Counted from the first letter of the stretch, positions 46,368 to 55,663 are shown. The stretch: 64,000 nucleotides of DNA from Bacillus sp. SD088 (GCF_017355205.1 NZ_JADIJK010000023.1:1-64000), one strand, 5' to 3'. Numbers and translations: made by a program. The notes: generated from the letters alone by a model not told the origin.

Positions 46368-46436
46368 CTTATATCTCCTCCAATTTATATAACCAATTAC
46401 CCATGGATTATTTAACCAGTGACTCGATGAAAGAAG

Positions 46437-47222
46437 TCACATAGAAGGCAATTCCTTTCGGGATAAATACGATGTTGCAAATAATAAGCAGAATACAATA
46501 AGGAATATGGATACAGTCATTGTGGTGAAAAAATGAGGTAACACATTCCCTGACGTTATAATGCTAACAGCTTGATTGGATAAATGCGCTGGATTTAAGA
46601 CTTGGAATCCTCCCCCCAGCATAGTAACAGTCTTCAAAAAGATTAGAACAAAAATAGACAGCAATGCAATAGCCGGTGTTCTAGACAATAAAGCTCCTAT
46701 AGTGATTACAAAGGCCAATATAAATAAACACCAAATGTAATAAACTCCCAACCCTGCTGCAATCCTAACCACGGAAACAGCTTGATATAAATAAAAAGTA
46801 TAAAATACGGCTGACAGAAATCCGATGAATATGGAACCTGCTATCATAACTGCATGCCCCAATAACTTACTTAGCAAATATTCAACAAGTGTCGTATTGC
46901 GCGTCAGAATAAACGCTAACATGCCATTATTTTTATCTGCTGCGATGATCCCCATCGTCGCCATCACAATCACGATTAAGCCCAATTGGTCAAATTGATC
47001 CGTTAAGGCACTAGCTAATACTTCACCAGCAGTTAGCTCAGGTAATGTTATCGTCATACCATCAGGCAGCCCACCAGCCATTTTTAAAATTTCTGGTAAA
47101 TAAAAAGACGATAACGGTTGCAAGATGCCCAAAAACATAAAAACAACGGGCAACCATAATAGTTTGTAACTTCTTTTTGCATCTAGCCACTCTTTTTGCA
47201 AAAGAACTGTGAAGCGATTCAA
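46437..47222 (-). CDS. ABC-2 type permease (YxlG-like)
   Basis: A 261-residue membrane protein with six helices and the charged N-terminus of ABC-2 permeases (LLQKEWLDAKRSYKLLWLPVVFMFLGIL). A GLLP-like extracellular loop lies between helices one and two. It starts inside the end of the ATPase gene (four-base overlap). Order and sequence match YxlG of the B. subtilis sigY operon. Confidence 0.88.
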   Translation of the reverse strand: MNRFTVLLQKEWLDAKRSYKLLWLPVVFMFLGILQPLSSFYLPEILKMAGGLPDGMTITLPELTAGEVLASALTDQFDQLGLIVIVMATMGIIAADKNNGMLAFILTRNTTLVEYLLSKLLGHAVMIAGSIFIGFLSAVFYTFYLYQAVSVVRIAAGLGVYYIWCLFILAFVITIGALLSRTPAIALLSIFVLIFLKTVTMLGGGFQVLNPAHLSNQAVSIITSGNVLPHFFTTMTVSIFLIVFCLLFATSYLSRKELPSM

Positions 47223-48124
47223 AATGACTTCACCATCCTTAAAAAGATTTCTTCCAAGCTTTCCTGTACCAATTCAAACTTTTGAATGGGTAGATGTAAA
47301 TTTAAAATATTGCTTAACAGCCAGTTTCTCCCTTGCTCGATGTTTTTCACTCGAATTTTGGCTGCATTTCCTGTTAGCTCAATGGATTCAACTATGTCTT
47401 CGTTCACAAGCTGGTGTACCCAATCGCTTAACTGAGGCGCCTGAATATTAAAGATTGGCTTTTGAGTCTGTTCCATAATTTGTTGAATGGATCCGTTAAC
47501 AAGTAATTGCCCTTTATTTATGATCAGCATCTTATCGCAAAGTTCTTCGGCATCATGCAAAATATGTGTTGAAAAAAGAATGGTCGATTTCTGTTTGATC
47601 ACTTTAAGCAATTCTAATATATCCCTGCGTCCTAGTGGATCCAATGCCGAAACCGGTTCATCCATAATCAGTAATTTTGGTTGATGGATAAGTGCTTGTG
47701 CAATCCCTAACCTTTGTTTCATTCCTCCCGAATAGGTGCCAATAAGCTGATTTTCTACCTTACCCAGTCCAACCAGCTCCAGCAATTCGTTGATTCTTTG
47801 TTCCAAAATTTCCCTCTCTATATTTGAAAGGCCACCCATAAATGTAAGTAATTCTCTTCCCGTCATCCATGGATAAAAAGTAGGGTGTTGCGGTAAATAC
47901 CCAATAAGTTTACGCATTTGATCATGGCGTTTTCCGTTAAGCAAGATTTGCCCACTTGTTAGTTTGTTTATATCTAAAATCATTTTAATAATCGTTGTTT
48001 TACCTGCTCCGTTAGGACCTAGAAGAGCCACACATTCTCCTTGATTAATATGAAAATTGATACTTTTAACGACTTCATGATCTCCGTAAATTTTTTGAAG
48101 TTGACTTACTTGAAGTAGGTGCAT
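47219..48124 (-). CDS. ABC transporter ATPase (YxlF-like)
   Basis: A 301-residue ATPase with Walker A GPNGAGKTT, signature SGGMKQRLG, Walker B LLIMDEP and the switch histidine in STHILHD. The C-terminal 80 residues are the extension common to exporters of antibiotics and sodium. Forms an exporter with the YxlG-like permease. Confidence 0.94.
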   Translation of the reverse strand: MHLLQVSQLQKIYGDHEVVKSINFHINQGECVALLGPNGAGKTTIIKMILDINKLTSGQILLNGKRHDQMRKLIGYLPQHPTFYPWMTGRELLTFMGGLSNIEREILEQRINELLELVGLGKVENQLIGTYSGGMKQRLGIAQALIHQPKLLIMDEPVSALDPLGRRDILELLKVIKQKSTILFSTHILHDAEELCDKMLIINKGQLLVNGSIQQIMEQTQKPIFNIQAPQLSDWVHQLVNEDIVESIELTGNAAKIRVKNIEQGRNWLLSNILNLHLPIQKFELVQESLEEIFLRMVKSF

Positions 48125-48347
48125 CTGTACGTTGCCTCCTTCCTAAGACAAAGTACAAAATTGGGCCGATTATGTTAACCAAAATAATAATCGCACCCCA
48201 CAACCATTTATAATCTGTACTTTGATCTTTTTTTAATAAATCCCATAATGCCACAGAAAATAAGATCAGATGTAAGATTAAGATGGGTAAAATTACTGGT
48301 AACCATGCTCCAATTTCGTCAATTCCAATATGATAACCATAATGCAC
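48075..48347 (-). CDS. PLD-nuclease N-terminal family membrane peptide (YxlE-like)
   Basis: A 90-residue protein with two helices and the PLDc_N motif PLWAIIIL-like GAIIILVNIIGPILYFVLGR. YxlE in B. subtilis is a negative regulator of sigma-Y encoded in the same order as YxlF and YxlG. No sigma factor gene is seen here, so it may have another role. Overlaps the ATPase gene by 50 bases. Confidence 0.82.
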   Translation of the reverse strand: MHYGYHIGIDEIGAWLPVILPILILHLILFSVALWDLLKKDQSTDYKWLWGAIIILVNIIGPILYFVLGRRQRTDAPTSSKSTSKNLRRS

Positions 48348-48359
48348 ATGTATTCCCCC

Positions 48360-48902
48360 TTACTCTTTTGGTGGTTTTTGTGGGATAAACATACTTGCAA
48401 AAATTCTAGAGTTTCGTTCAGGTGTTAACTCGTTGTTGATCACTTTTCCAATCGCCTGATTAATGGACTGGATAAGCTCCTGAAATTCTTCATCTGACAG
48501 ATGCAAAGGTACATACGCATAGCTAAACCCTTCTTGCTCATACTGTTCGGAGGACGTATTCGCCAAATAAGATGTCGCTAATTGAAGTAAATTACCGTGA
48601 AATACGGAAAAATGACGGATATGATCTTCCTGTGAGATCGATTCAATTTCGCTTTCAGGAATTTGCAAGTTATCCATTTTGACTGCGAATTTACGTTCCT
48701 CTGTTCCTTTCACCTTTTTCGTTTCAATGACTTCAATAAGGTTTGCTTTGAGTAAAAGATTGATATGACGATATAACGTAGCTTGAGGAACATCTCCAAG
48801 TATCTCCACAAGTTGAGCTATCGTCAGTGGTTTATTTAGCAACAATTGCTGTACAATTCGCATTCGCACAGGATGAAGAAGTAAATCGGCATTTCCTTTC
48901 AT
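48360..48902 (-). CDS. Winged-helix repressor (HTH_20, ArsR/PadR-like)
   Basis: A 180-residue regulator. HPVRMRIVQQLLLNKPLTIAQLVEILGDVPQATLYRHINLLLKANLIEVIE is a winged helix of the ArsR-like HTH_20 type. The C-terminal half probably dimerises or binds ligand. It is the first gene of the YxlEFG-like operon and is preceded by a 28-bp palindrome. It most likely autoregulates the operon. Confidence 0.88.
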   Translation of the reverse strand: MKGNADLLLHPVRMRIVQQLLLNKPLTIAQLVEILGDVPQATLYRHINLLLKANLIEVIETKKVKGTEERKFAVKMDNLQIPESEIESISQEDHIRHFSVFHGNLLQLATSYLANTSSEQYEQEGFSYAYVPLHLSDEEFQELIQSINQAIGKVINNELTPERNSRIFASMFIPQKPPKE

Positions 48903-48917
48903 TGGATTACCTCCGGA

Positions 48918-48945
48918 TTATTATCATTTTATAAAATGATAATAA
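48918..48945. promoter_or_regulatory. 28-bp perfect palindrome, operator of the ABC operon
   Basis: TTATTATCATTTTA is followed directly by its exact inverse TAAAATGATAATAA, 16 bases upstream of the regulator start. This is a strong candidate binding site for a dimeric winged-helix repressor. Confidence 0.75.
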
Positions 48946-48974
48946 GGAATCAAAACAAGATTGTCAACTACTTT

Positions 48975-49607
48975 TCATATTGACTCTATAACTACTTCCC
49001 CTTCGCAAGAAGGCACTTCAAATCCGTTTAAGTAAGAAGTTAAAGTATCTTCCGTGATAGGAAAAGCTGCATTTGCATCAAATCTTTTACTCCGTATATC
49101 CAACCGTTTGCGAATAATTTCAGGACTAACTTTCAAATAAATAAGTCTCCACTCACCACCAGCTTTTTCAATTAGCTGTTTGTATCCATCTCGTTTGGCT
49201 TTTTGCCAAAAACTAAAATCAATCACAACCTTTCGTTTATCCTGAATCAGACGTATCAATTGATTTTGAAGCCTTCTTTCAGCTTCAACTTGATAATCGC
49301 CATATTTCTCAGCAGGATAGTCTATTCCATAACGTCCATTAACCTTCCAAATCTCTTCATCAATCGAAAGACGTACAAACCCTTCTGTTTCCAAGCGTTG
49401 TGCGAATGTCGTCTTCCCTGAACCCGCTACACCACACATCATAATAATTAATGGCTTTGAAGTTATTTGTCTTAATATGTCCTTTATATTTTCTTCAAAA
49501 TTCGACAATACTATCACTCCTAATAATTTCACCTTTTCTTCTATATAATCGGGTTCTTGTTCCTCTAAAGGATCAAAATCAATATTCGGATGACTATATG
49601 CTTTCAC
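48975..49607 (-). CDS. P-loop kinase-like ATPase, N-terminus possibly frameshifted
   Basis: A 210-residue protein. The P-loop is MMCGVAGSGKTTFAQRL (about residue 56), then DEEIWKVNGRYG and VVIDFSFWQKAKRDGYKQL, as in AAA_33 zeta-toxin/kinase-like proteins that phosphorylate small molecules or act in resistance. The frame shown starts at a GTG without a ribosome site. A good site GGGAGGATTT precedes an ATG at about 49671 in another frame, and a run of six A would link the two frames. The true protein may therefore be some 20 residues longer, or the gene is broken. Confidence 0.7.
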   Translation of the reverse strand: MKAYSHPNIDFDPLEEQEPDYIEEKVKLLGVIVLSNFEENIKDILRQITSKPLIIMMCGVAGSGKTTFAQRLETEGFVRLSIDEEIWKVNGRYGIDYPAEKYGDYQVEAERRLQNQLIRLIQDKRKVVIDFSFWQKAKRDGYKQLIEKAGGEWRLIYLKVSPEIIRKRLDIRSKRFDANAAFPITEDTLTSYLNGFEVPSCEGEVVIESI

Positions 49608-49685
49608 AAGTCCGTCATCTTTTAATCTATAAAAGGTTGTTTCTTTTTTATCTTCTTTATCATGAACATTACTGAAATCCTCCCA

Positions 49686-50921
49686 TTAGTTATTATTAAA
49701 TAGTTTGTTCTCACGCTTTAGATCATGTTGATATAAGGGATTATGCTTCCATGTTAAAAGCACTGTACCAGACAAAAAGGCTAATACTCCTACTATATAA
49801 GGGAAATAAGTGTTAATATCAAATAAAATCCCCCCTAATATAGGACCAACCACACTCCCTAGGCTTACATATGCATTATTCATACCCGCAATAAATCCTT
49901 GCTCATTTACTGCCAATTTGGATAACACTGTATTGATAACTGGACGCAGGATGGAAGTAGCGGTATAAAGGAAACAAGTCAGCAATAAGATACTCCAAAA
50001 GCGTGTGGTGAACAAGAGAAATAAAAAACTAATGCCACCCGCTATCATTGTTCCATTCATAACCCTCGATTCACCAAAAAGGGAAACAAATTTATTCGTT
50101 AATGACAGTTGAATTATAACACTTACAAATGCAGAAATTGTGATTACCAGCGCAATATCCTTTGCCGTATAGCCAAATTGTTTGTCAACAAACAGCCCAA
50201 AAATGGCTTCAAAAATATATAAGGCTACACTATAGAGAAATACCAAAAGCAATGGAACAACATAAGGTGCTCGAATGGAACGTAATAATTGCTGTACCAT
50301 TGGTTGGGGGGAAACGCTGTCTTCTGCCGTCAACTGTGTCTTTTTCCCTAAGGTCTCAGGTAGTAAAAAAAATGACAGTAAAAAGGAAACAAAGGATATA
50401 GCAGACGCAAAATAAAAAGGTACATATAAACCATACGTTGTTAGAAAACCCCCAATTCCAGGTCCTATGACAAAACCAAATGATATAGAGGCATTAAGGA
50501 AACTTAACCCCTTAGCACGTTCTTCTTCTGTCGTTATATCAATAATACATGCCATAGCACTGGGAATTAAAAGTGATACTGCGATACCTGTTAAAAACCT
50601 CCCTAAAAATAGCAACCAAAAATGAACTGAAAAAGCAAAGACTAATTGAGATAAAGTGAGACAAATTAAACCAATCTCTATAATTCTTTTTCGACCATAG
50701 CGATCAGCAAAACGTCCAGCAATTGGAGATAAAAAAAGCTGAATAATACCGTATGTGGCTACTAGTAACCCCATCATTTGTCCGTTTGTTTTAAATTTAT
50801 CCATAAAGTCGGGCAATATCGGGATAATTAACCCAAATGCAACCGTTGCGATAAATACACAAACCATTAAAAGAAAAAGAGTTTTTACTTTCCTCGGTTT
50901 AGATATCAAATCATCATTCAC
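49686..50921 (-). CDS. 12-helix MFS multidrug exporter
   Basis: A 411-residue exporter of the DHA1 type (Bmr/NorA/TetA-like). It has motif A GRFADRYGRKRIIEIG, motif C GFVIGPGIGGFL, and a second GPILGG near the C-terminus. It starts MNDDLISKPRKVKTLFLLM. Substrate range unknown; likely drugs or dyes. Confidence 0.92.
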   Translation of the reverse strand: MNDDLISKPRKVKTLFLLMVCVFIATVAFGLIIPILPDFMDKFKTNGQMMGLLVATYGIIQLFLSPIAGRFADRYGRKRIIEIGLICLTLSQLVFAFSVHFWLLFLGRFLTGIAVSLLIPSAMACIIDITTEEERAKGLSFLNASISFGFVIGPGIGGFLTTYGLYVPFYFASAISFVSFLLSFFLLPETLGKKTQLTAEDSVSPQPMVQQLLRSIRAPYVVPLLLVFLYSVALYIFEAIFGLFVDKQFGYTAKDIALVITISAFVSVIIQLSLTNKFVSLFGESRVMNGTMIAGGISFLFLLFTTRFWSILLLTCFLYTATSILRPVINTVLSKLAVNEQGFIAGMNNAYVSLGSVVGPILGGILFDINTYFPYIVGVLAFLSGTVLLTWKHNPLYQHDLKRENKLFNNN

Positions 50922-51037
50922 CTCTTTTTTTAGATTTTATTAAACTTTAATGTTAATAAAGCGTAAAATTCAAAGAAAACCTTCATAATATGTGCTCCCA
51001 TTATTCTTGTAAAATAACACCCTCCGCTAGATTAAAA

Positions 51038-51541
51038 TTAAATTTTTAAAACCATTAAATCTTCGTCAAAATACTTCCCGTTATCTTTTAAAGCGTTCTT
51101 TTCTACTCCATAAATTTTGAATCCAAAGGATCTATATAGATTCTTTGCAGGCTCATTATTGGATACCACTGTTAAATTAATTTGTTCCAAACCGATGCAA
51201 TCTTTTGCCTTTTTTATCAGTTCAAGCAGGAGCAATTTCCCTAACCCTTGTCCTCGCATTTCTGGCTTCACAAACATTCCGAAAACATTCCCTTTGTGAG
51301 CAATTTTAAGACTACTTTCACGCATAAAAGTCACAATTCCCACTAATAAATTTCTATCCTCAAAAGCACCCAAGACAAATTTGTTATCGTTTGGTTTTAA
51401 TCGTTCTGCTACAGTTTCAAGAGTGAATTTAGCCTCTCTCTCATAAGTTGAGCCAAATGCTTCAGGGTTGATTTTAAATGCACTTAAACGTAATTCTTGA
51501 TATAACTGAGCATCAGACTCATTTAAAATTCGAATAGTCAT
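51038..51541 (-). CDS. GNAT acetyltransferase
   Basis: About 167 residues. TIRILNESDAQLYQELRLSAF is at the start, the acetyl-CoA loop is VKPEMRGQGLGKLLLLELIKKA (about residue 95-116), and NEPAKNLYRSFGFKIYG follows. The start at 51541 follows GAGGAG and is preferred over the upstream frame opening at 51580. Typical of small-molecule or antibiotic acetyltransferases. Substrate unknown. Confidence 0.9.
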   Translation of the reverse strand: MTIRILNESDAQLYQELRLSAFKINPEAFGSTYEREAKFTLETVAERLKPNDNKFVLGAFEDRNLLVGIVTFMRESSLKIAHKGNVFGMFVKPEMRGQGLGKLLLLELIKKAKDCIGLEQINLTVVSNNEPAKNLYRSFGFKIYGVEKNALKDNGKYFDEDLMVLKI

Positions 51542-51580
51542 TAGCTTCTCCTCATTTCTTTTTCTCCACTTAATAATCAT

Positions 51581-51975
51581 ATTACTTCTTAAACTGGCAT
51601 AGATGCTATTTCAAATACTAAAGTGGACCCCAATGTAAAGACAATACTTTTTTAAAAAATAAGGTAGGTTAATAGATTGTGTCTTTGCCCTTTCACGATT
51701 AAAGCGAGTACTTGCCTCACTGAAAATGGGAACCACTTTTTCGATGTTAGAGCCAGCCTCAGTGACAGCTGCTTGCCATTGACCGCCGCGCTCGATTCTT
51801 AGCAGGCGATGGAAGGGGGGGGCGGGGCCCCACCAGCGAATGCTTAGAATCGATTTGTCCGTGTTACAATTTAAAGCAGAATCAGCCCCTTCAGGCTATT
51901 TTTTGGGTATCCTGCGTGGGCTCAATGAACACGGACAAAAGCAAGGTCAATGGTGGTGGACAACCGGCGATCCAC
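51581..51975. other. IS debris with a G-rich tract and diverged inverted pieces
   Basis: No gene in this 395-bp stretch. TGGACCCCAATGTAAAGACA near 51624 looks like an IS3-family end. A very G-rich run (GGGGGGGCGGGGCCCC, about 51817-51832) is unlike its surroundings. It lies between GCTCGATTCTTAGC (about 51789) and GCTTAGAATCGAT (about 51842), which are inverted relatives. Confidence 0.4.
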
Positions 51976-52250
51976 CTACCCGAAATAAATAGATGCTGGT
52001 GTTTTATAGTTTAATGACTGATGGGGACGTTCGTGATTGTAAAAATCTATATAGTCCCTTATATTTTTCCTTGTTTCCCTTGGAGTCTCGTATTCTTTTA
52101 AGTACACCTCCTCGTACTTTATGTTTCGCCAAAAACGTTCGATAATGATATTATCCAGTGCACGACCCTTTTCATCCATGCTGATTTGAATATTCTTTTC
52201 ATTTAACAGATTAATATATTTTAGACTAGTAAAATGGCTTATTTTAATGT
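51976..52250 (-). pseudogene. IS3-family transposase (OrfB) C-terminal fragment
   Basis: Translation gives HFTSLKYINLLNEKNIQISM, then KGRALDNIIIERFWRNIKYEE and FYNHERPHQSLNYKTPASIY. This is the last third of an IS3-group transposase including the catalytic Glu. It abuts the 3' end of the ABC permease and lacks the N-terminal core. Different from the IS at 12064. Confidence 0.8.
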
Positions 52251-53455
52251 TTTTGTGCCATTTGAATAACATCTTTAAATTTCACTTTTCCGCTGTAATT
52301 CATGACGCCGTTCACGTAAATTCTACTTGCCAAGTGGTTAATGATTGCAATGCTAGCTAGAAGAATGACGATGGTAATGCCCATCTCCGCATATCCCGCT
52401 TCGCCGGATACGATTCTTGAAAATGTCACAATCGGTGATGTAATTGGGATATAGGAGCTAACAACAACAAGTGTTGATGCAGGGTTAAAGATGGAGCTTA
52501 TTCCGATAAAAAAAGCCACCATGATGCACATAATAATCGGGAAAGAAACTGAACCTAAGTCTTCCGTTCGGCTTACGACAGCACCGACTGCTGCATATCC
52601 AATCGCATATAATAGATAGCCGAGAATAAAATAAATGATAAAGGAAGCAACCACGATTCCGGTTAAATTGCTTAGATCAATATCAAAGCCGAAAAATGAA
52701 AATTGTTTCCCATCAATCCAACCTAAGGAGTAACTTGCAAGAAAGCCTAGAAGCATGATAACAATTTGCACTAGTCCCGTGACTAACTGTACAAGAATTT
52801 TTCCATACATCATATAGATCGGCTTTACTTTCGGTATCATGATTTCCATAACACGCGATGCCTTTTCGGCAGTAATGGTATTTGCAATCATTTGACCTTG
52901 ACCGAGGATTAACAAATACATTAGGATAACGAAAATATAAACGATCCCCACTGTTCCAGTCGTATCTTTTAATGCTTTGTTTTCTACTGGAACGGGTGTT
53001 ACCAGTTTAGCCGCAACCTCCGGGTTAACGTTCGAATCCGCAATTGTTTTATTGATGCCTACTTGTTGGATTTTTTGAGTTAGGATGGCCACTAGCTCTT
53101 GATCAGCAAAAGATTTATACGTGTACGTCAATGCGGGTAAACCGTTCTTTTCTTTCATTTCGATAATGCCATCGAGCTCCCCGTCTCTAACTTGTTTCTT
53201 TAATTGCGCCAGATCGCCTTCTTCTTGTAAAAACAGTTTTACCGAATTCAGGCCTTTATTTAGCTGATCGATATTTGTTTTGTAGGACGTTGGATTAATG
53301 AATGCGACTTCATCCTTTGGCCCGTTCGACGAAAAATGACTAAAGCCAAAAATCCCAAGTACAATTACAATTGTAATTAGATTACCGAAGATAAATGACT
53401 TCGAAGTCAATCCGTCTTTCAAATGAAACTTAAAAACGGTCATAAATTTCCCCAT
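52244..53455 (-). CDS. ABC-2 permease (NatB-like)
   Basis: A permease of about 403 residues. One N-terminal helix (SKSFIFGNLITIVIVLGIFG) is followed by a large extracellular domain and five C-terminal helices. TAEKASRVMEIMIPKVKP is the NatB/YhaP-type loop before the second helix. The start at 53455 follows AAAGGTGGGATAAT and overlaps the stop of the ATPase gene by three bases. Likely exporter of Na+ or antimicrobial compounds. An IS3 fragment begins at its very end, but the coding region seems complete. Confidence 0.9.
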   Translation of the reverse strand: MGKFMTVFKFHLKDGLTSKSFIFGNLITIVIVLGIFGFSHFSSNGPKDEVAFINPTSYKTNIDQLNKGLNSVKLFLQEEGDLAQLKKQVRDGELDGIIEMKEKNGLPALTYTYKSFADQELVAILTQKIQQVGINKTIADSNVNPEVAAKLVTPVPVENKALKDTTGTVGIVYIFVILMYLLILGQGQMIANTITAEKASRVMEIMIPKVKPIYMMYGKILVQLVTGLVQIVIMLLGFLASYSLGWIDGKQFSFFGFDIDLSNLTGIVVASFIIYFILGYLLYAIGYAAVGAVVSRTEDLGSVSFPIIMCIMVAFFIGISSIFNPASTLVVVSSYIPITSPIVTFSRIVSGEAGYAEMGITIVILLASIAIINHLASRIYVNGVMNYSGKVKFKDVIQMAQKH

Positions 53456-53456
53456 A

Positions 53457-54341
53457 TTATCCCACCTTTTCAATAAAGATTTCATTTAATGTCGGCTCTA
53501 ACATCCTGAAATTGCGAATGGGGATCGAGCGTTTCTCGAATCGGTTGAGAAGTTGAATCGCTTCTTTATCATTCGTCACTTTCACGACGATGTCCGCTTG
53601 TCCTTTTTCAAAAGGTATGTTCCAATCATGAAGTGCAGCTTCAACAGCTTCACTGTTCGAAATCGTTAAATTACGGAAGCCGTAATCTTGTTTAATTTGA
53701 TCCAATCTCCCTTTAACGATCGCTTCTCCTTTTTTCATTAAACAAATATGCTCGCAAAAGCTTTCAATTTGCTCCATTCGATGACTCGACAGAATGACGG
53801 TTTTTCCTGCTTTTATTTGCTCTTCAATGATCAAGGATAACAGATTGGCATTTACTGGGTCTAAGCCACTGAATGGTTCGTCTAAAATAATCAATTCCGG
53901 ATCGTGTAACAATGTTGCGATTAATTGAATTTTTTGCTGGTTTCCTTTTGATAATTCATTTGCTTTTTTTGTTTTATATTCGGTTATTTCAAGTTTTTCA
54001 AGCCAATGATCAATTGCCTCATCAACCTGTTTGCGGCTCATACCTTCAAGCTCACCAAAATAACGAAGTTGTGTGACAATCTTCGTTTTCGGATAAAGTC
54101 CCCTTTCTTCAGGAAGATAGCCGATTGAGACATTTGCCTGATCAAGCCTTTTTCCTTCCCACGTTATTTCCCCTCGATCCGGTGATAATAAGCATAGCAA
54201 CATTTTAATTGTAGTTGTCTTGCCCGCTCCGTTTCTTCCAAGAAGTCCGAGTACCTCCCCCTTTTTCAAAGAGAAGCTAAGATTTTTAACAGCTTTCGTT
54301 TCCCCAAATGACTTACTTAATTGATAAATTTCTAACCCCAT
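53457..54341 (-). CDS. ABC transporter ATPase (NatA-like)
   Basis: About 294 residues. Walker A GRNGAGKTT, signature LSKGNQQKIQ (LSKGN variant typical of NatA/YhaQ), Walker B LIILDEP and H-switch SSHRMEQ are visible, with a C-terminal extension. The ATG at 54341 has GAGGTG upstream and begins MGLEIYQLSKSFG; the frame extends 24 codons further without support. Works with the NatB-like permease. Confidence 0.92.
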   Translation of the reverse strand: MGLEIYQLSKSFGETKAVKNLSFSLKKGEVLGLLGRNGAGKTTTIKMLLCLLSPDRGEITWEGKRLDQANVSIGYLPEERGLYPKTKIVTQLRYFGELEGMSRKQVDEAIDHWLEKLEITEYKTKKANELSKGNQQKIQLIATLLHDPELIILDEPFSGLDPVNANLLSLIIEEQIKAGKTVILSSHRMEQIESFCEHICLMKKGEAIVKGRLDQIKQDYGFRNLTISNSEAVEAALHDWNIPFEKGQADIVVKVTNDKEAIQLLNRFEKRSIPIRNFRMLEPTLNEIFIEKVG

Positions 54342-54420
54342 ACATTGCACCTCTATTCTATTAATATTTTTTCTGATAATAAAAAGCTGCTTTCCCAACT
54401 TCTCATGCATCACATTTTCG

Positions 54421-54548
54421 TCATGAGTTCTGCTGAGCGATCTGAATAAGATTGCCGCATGTATCGTCGAAGACAGCTATTGTGACTTCCCCCATTTCTG
54501 TCGGTTCCATGGTAAACTTCACTCCAAGTTTCACTAATCGTTCGTAAA
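54421..54548 (-). pseudogene. C-terminal fragment of a VOC (glyoxalase-like) protein
   Basis: In the minus frame the sequence reads YERLVKLGVKFTMEPTEMGE and then VTIAVFDDTCGNLIQIAQ to a TGA. That is the C-terminus of a small glyoxalase/bleomycin-resistance-fold protein. It is joined, out of frame, to the truncated ABC ATPase at 54534. Confidence 0.7.
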
Positions 54549-54869
54549 ATTCATATCGAAATTTGGATTGTAATAATCACCAAAGCGTAACGCATCTTTT
54601 ACCTTCCAAATCACACTGAATGGATGTTCCTCTTGCATATAACATAAATGATCAGATGTTTGATTACGATTATATGGATTAAATCCAAATAGAGTTATTT
54701 CCCCTTGATCAGGTTTTAAATGTCCAGCTAACAGCTTCATTAAGGTTGTTTCCCCCGTGCCCTTTCGCCCCCAAAGTCCAAGGATGATTGGATCACTCTC
54801 CAACAAATTCAAGCCATTTAATATTTTGGTTGAATCATAACTGTAATGAACCTTATTGACTTTTATCAT
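54534..54869 (-). pseudogene. Truncated ABC ATPase with altered Walker A
   Basis: 111 residues of an ATPase similar to YtrB-like proteins. It stops shortly after the Q-loop (YMQEEHPFSV), so signature and Walker B are absent. The P-loop reads GRKGTGETT instead of GxxGxGKT, losing the catalytic Lys. The remaining 3' end was replaced by a VOC fragment. It is non-functional. Confidence 0.75.
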
Positions 54870-55017
54870 GATTGTTCCTCCATTTACATCTGAAAGTTTC
54901 CTGCCGATGAATTCCTTTATAGTACGTTGGATTCATTTCTCCTCCACAGTTTTCACATTGAAACAGACTGACATTCACCGAAATGGTGTGTACACATTTC
55001 ATTTGACTCAGGAACAT
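54853..55017 (-). other. Possible small zinc-ribbon ORF
   Basis: A 54-codon frame contains FQCENCGGEMNPTYYKGIHRQETFRC, a CxxC...C pattern like a zinc ribbon. It overlaps the start of the truncated ATPase. No clear ribosome site; it may be part of the same decayed operon. Confidence 0.25.
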
Positions 55018-55059
55018 CAATTGGACCATTAATCGAACTGTTAAGGTTCCTTATCTATT

Positions 55060-55656
55060 TTATACATTAGATGATCTGCAAAATTCATGAATAATTTGTG
55101 CTTTTATCTCTTTAATGGGAAACTTCTGCGGATAGGTAGATATCATCAGCATGCTGCCTTGAAGCACGGACGAAAAATATAGTGACCGTTTCCTCGGCTC
55201 ATTTACTCCCATTCTTTCAAATATTTCACATTGAAACTCAAATTGCCTGGCATTTTCTTCAATAATGAGATAACTGTATTTTATCAACTCTTCATCAGCT
55301 TCTGGCTGAGTTTGCAAATGAAGATAGAACCGATGAACTTCCGGATTTTGATAAATGTTATCAATGGCGCCATTGACTATATATTCAAGCTGTTCACTAG
55401 CAGTCTCTAAAGTGGTTGCTTCTTCCATGACTTCAACCACTTCTCTGATTCTTGTCTCTACCATTTCAGCAAGCAGCTCTTCTTTTCCTTTGTAATAGTT
55501 ATAGAGCAAACCTTTCGAAATCCCCCCTTGTTTAGCTATATCGCTTATAGAAGTAGCGTAATATCCCTGCTTCATAAATAACTCCATAGCCGCAGCTCTA
55601 ATTTTTTCTTTGGATGCTTGGCGAATACGATTATTCTCTTCTGGTGTACGTGGCAT
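55060..55656 (-). CDS. TetR/AcrR-family regulator
   Basis: A 198-residue regulator. The HTH is KEKIRAAAMELFMKQGYYATSISDIAKQGGISKGLLYNYYKGKEELL (residues 15-60) with a helical ligand domain after it. It begins seven bases after the hydrolase gene and is co-transcribed with it. Ligand unknown. Confidence 0.92.
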   Translation of the reverse strand: MPRTPEENNRIRQASKEKIRAAAMELFMKQGYYATSISDIAKQGGISKGLLYNYYKGKEELLAEMVETRIREVVEVMEEATTLETASEQLEYIVNGAIDNIYQNPEVHRFYLHLQTQPEADEELIKYSYLIIEENARQFEFQCEIFERMGVNEPRKRSLYFSSVLQGSMLMISTYPQKFPIKEIKAQIIHEFCRSSNV

Positions 55657-55663
55657 TTTAACT

